Shown piece by piece: positions 45,115 to 46,482 of a stretch of DNA of 46,482 bases. The position numbers were made by a program, and so were the translations under genes. Under the pieces are notes generated by a model. That model was not told the origin of the DNA, searched no databases, and saw only the letters and a list, made by a program, of their open reading frames with translations. The first letter of the stretch is position 1; every line of letters begins with the position of its first letter. The stretch is taken from the IMG/VR virus record IMGVR_UViG_3300020171_000049, positions 1 to 46,482 of that record; one strand, written 5' to 3'. The stretch is from a virus.

Positions 45115-45953
45115 CCACAGCAATCGTCGGCAGCGCGGTAATCGGCGGTGTCGCCTCGAACGTCGCAGCATCTAAAGGCGCCAAGGCAGCGACCAACGCC
45201 AACCAAGCCACACTCGACACCCAGACCCAGCTTGCCAACCAGCAACGGGACGACTTCGAACCGTTCCGGCAGCTTGGTCTCGGTGCCTTGCCCCAATACC
45301 GGGCGATGCTTGGTCTGCCGCGAACGGATGCATCCAATGTACGTGATTCTGTAACAGGTAATCTTGACAGAGTCACCAGTGGCGGGATTGACGGCATGAC
45401 GCGCACCCGCGGCGTTGTCAGCATTCCGCAGGACCCGACTCAGGGCCTCGGGCGCACTCAAGATGCTCGGGCTGGTCAGCCGTTTGAGATGGACCTCTCC
45501 CCCATCGGCCAGTGGACTCTGCAGGAGTCTCTGAAAATGCAGAACCGCCAGGACGCCGCCCGCGGTCTTTCTGGCTCCGGTGGGGCTTCGGCCAGAGCTG
45601 GTGAGTTGGGAATGCAGGTCCGGGCCAACGACTACCAGCAGCAGTACGGGCGCATTCTGGATGCCCTGAAGATCGGCACCGGTGCTGCTTCCTCCGCTGG
45701 GGCAGCTTCACAGCAACTCTCGAACCAGGTCGGACAGTCTGGGCAGAACCAGCAGAACATCATTGCTGGGCAGTCGCAGGCTAACCAGCAGCTCTGGCAA
45801 GGCCTCGGATCGCTGCCGATGGATTATATGAACTACCAGCAGAAGGTTCAGATGCCGGGTGGAGGATCTGGTGGATCATCCAGCTACGATTCGATGCTTA
45901 CAACCCCCCAAGGAACTCGGGTCGATTCCAGCAGATACAGTCTTCTCAACTAA
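45102..45953 (+). CDS. DNA-ejection protein, P22 gp7-like
   Basis: This 283-aa protein has an N-terminal hydrophobic Ala/Gly/Val segment (ATAIVGSAVIGGVASNVAAS), then a Gln/Asn-rich body (NQATLDTQTQLANQQRDDFEPFRQLG) and SSGGASARAGELG-type central part. It is a typical small ejection protein that is released first through the tail. AAGGAG precedes the ATG. It is followed by two larger putative ejection proteins. Confidence 0.75.
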   Translation: MAWVATAIVGSAVIGGVASNVAASKGAKAATNANQATLDTQTQLANQQRDDFEPFRQLGLGALPQYRAMLGLPRTDASNVRDSVTGNLDRVTSGGIDGMTRTRGVVSIPQDPTQGLGRTQDARAGQPFEMDLSPIGQWTLQESLKMQNRQDAARGLSGSGGASARAGELGMQVRANDYQQQYGRILDALKIGTGAASSAGAASQQLSNQVGQSGQNQQNIIAGQSQANQQLWQGLGSLPMDYMNYQQKVQMPGGGSGGSSSYDSMLTTPQGTRVDSSRYSLLN

Positions 45954-45965
45954 GGGGCTTTTGAT

Positions 45966-46482
45966 ATGACCGATATGTGGGCCAACTATCGCAGCAGCCG
46001 GGACAGTCTGTTCAACACCCTCGACCAGAAGCGTCAAGAGAAGCGCCAGGCTGAGATCGACGCACTCAACCGCCAGGCAGCGGAGCAACAGCTCGGCCTC
46101 GGCCAGCTTAAAATGGGTCAGTTGCAGCAGCAGGTCCAGGACCAGTCAGCCCGCAGGGCGCTGGAAACCCGGCTTGCCGAAGGCACTCCTGAGACTGTGA
46201 CCAATCCTGACCGAGTGGCTTTTGAATATGACCCTGCGCAGGGGCCGGTGCTGCCCCCGCCTGAGTCGATTACCAGGAACGTACCCGTTTCGCCCTTGGC
46301 CGCGCTTCAAGCCCGCACTTCTCTGGCTCTGCAGCAGGGAGACACCGAGGGCGCTAAGCGCATTGTCGACGTATCAGACAAGATCCGCGGCACCGAGAAC
46401 GAGATCAAGTCCAGAGAGTTCTTCGAAGCGGCCTCGCAGGGCCGGGGCGAGCAGTATCTGGCCGCCAACGGCAAAGACCCGG
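45966..46482 (+). CDS. Putative DNA-ejection protein, 5' part (runs off the window)
   Basis: The first 172 codons begin MTDMWANYRSSRDSLFNTL and are rich in Gln and Arg (QRQEKRQAEIDALNRQAAEQ), suggesting a coiled-coil. The frame is open to the last base and continues exactly in register at position 260 of this window through the terminal overlap. The combined protein is about 512 aa. A GGGGC site lies upstream of the ATG. Confidence 0.7.
   Translation, partial: MTDMWANYRSSRDSLFNTLDQKRQEKRQAEIDALNRQAAEQQLGLGQLKMGQLQQQVQDQSARRALETRLAEGTPETVTNPDRVAFEYDPAQGPVLPPPESITRNVPVSPLAALQARTSLALQQGDTEGAKRIVDVSDKIRGTENEIKSREFFEAASQGRGEQYLAANGKDP
46224..46482. repeat. Right copy of the terminal overlap
   Basis: This corresponds base for base to 1-259 without gaps. 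Its last 126 bases are identical to 134-259 and its first 133 bases are about 81 percent identical to 1-133. See the left copy for interpretation. Confidence 0.9.

Noticed and set aside
1-46482. T7-like (Autographiviridae) classification
   Set aside because: No single-subunit RNA polymerase gene was found; the neck genes resemble P22, and the early genes have sigma70-like promoters.
1-46482. Prophage or integrated state
   Set aside because: No integrase, att site or flanking bacterial gene was seen, and the ends overlap to form a circle.

Overview
The window is essentially a complete genome of a tailed phage with a short-tail (podovirus-like) virion whose neck resembles that of P22. It carries a P22-size portal (722 aa), gp4-like and gp10-like head-to-tail proteins, several DNA-ejection proteins, an SGNH-esterase tail fibre, a GH108 muramidase and a 3-TM holin. 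No RNA polymerase, integrase or tRNA was seen. The last 259 bases overlap the first 259 in the same reading frame, so the molecule is circular or circularly permuted, with about 46.2 kb of unique sequence. The host is probably a Gram-negative bacterium (P22-type tail, muramidase, integron-type cassettes); the genus cannot be read from the sequence.

Layout. Rightward late genes run from 28016 to the window end and continue through the join to 4128: terminase, two small inserted genes, portal, GroES, scaffold, capsid, fibres, neck, ejection proteins, endolysin and holin. Leftward early genes run from 27527 down to 4213. In transcription order these are small early genes, three tandem double-HTH regulators, hypothetical genes with a mini beta-clamp, a pentapeptide protein, an integron-like cassette array (20664 to 18637), a family A DNA polymerase, a C5 cytosine methyltransferase, a PD-(D/E)XK nuclease, a VRR-NUC nuclease, an SNF2 helicase, a GIY-YIG endonuclease, an HNH endonuclease, a putative ssDNA-binding protein, a primase-helicase and a MazG-type protein. 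The two blocks converge on a terminator at 4133-4188. They diverge from a regulatory region (26180-28015) rich in inverted repeats, promoters and G-rich repeats.

Most notable features. (1) 18637-20664 has the architecture of an integron gene-cassette array without an integrase: at least five attC-like sites plus two degenerate ones separate six small genes, and in four of the six the cassette's leading core is exactly complementary to its own trailing core. (2) Both free-standing homing endonucleases (HNH and GIY-YIG) end in a second copy of the C-terminus of the gene just upstream, which suggests insertion with displacement of the target gene's 3' end. (3) Leftward sigma70-like promoters share an operator-like element (AGYAAACSGGTTWACW or half of it). 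(4) A plausible gene overprints the low-complexity tail of the portal, and a second open frame runs along the whole methyltransferase gene. (5) A small gene behind the HNH gene is interrupted by an in-frame amber codon.

Early genes are tightly coupled by ATGA or TAATG overlaps, which helped to place starts and to find several genes of 39-59 codons. All functional calls come from reading motifs; no database search was run.
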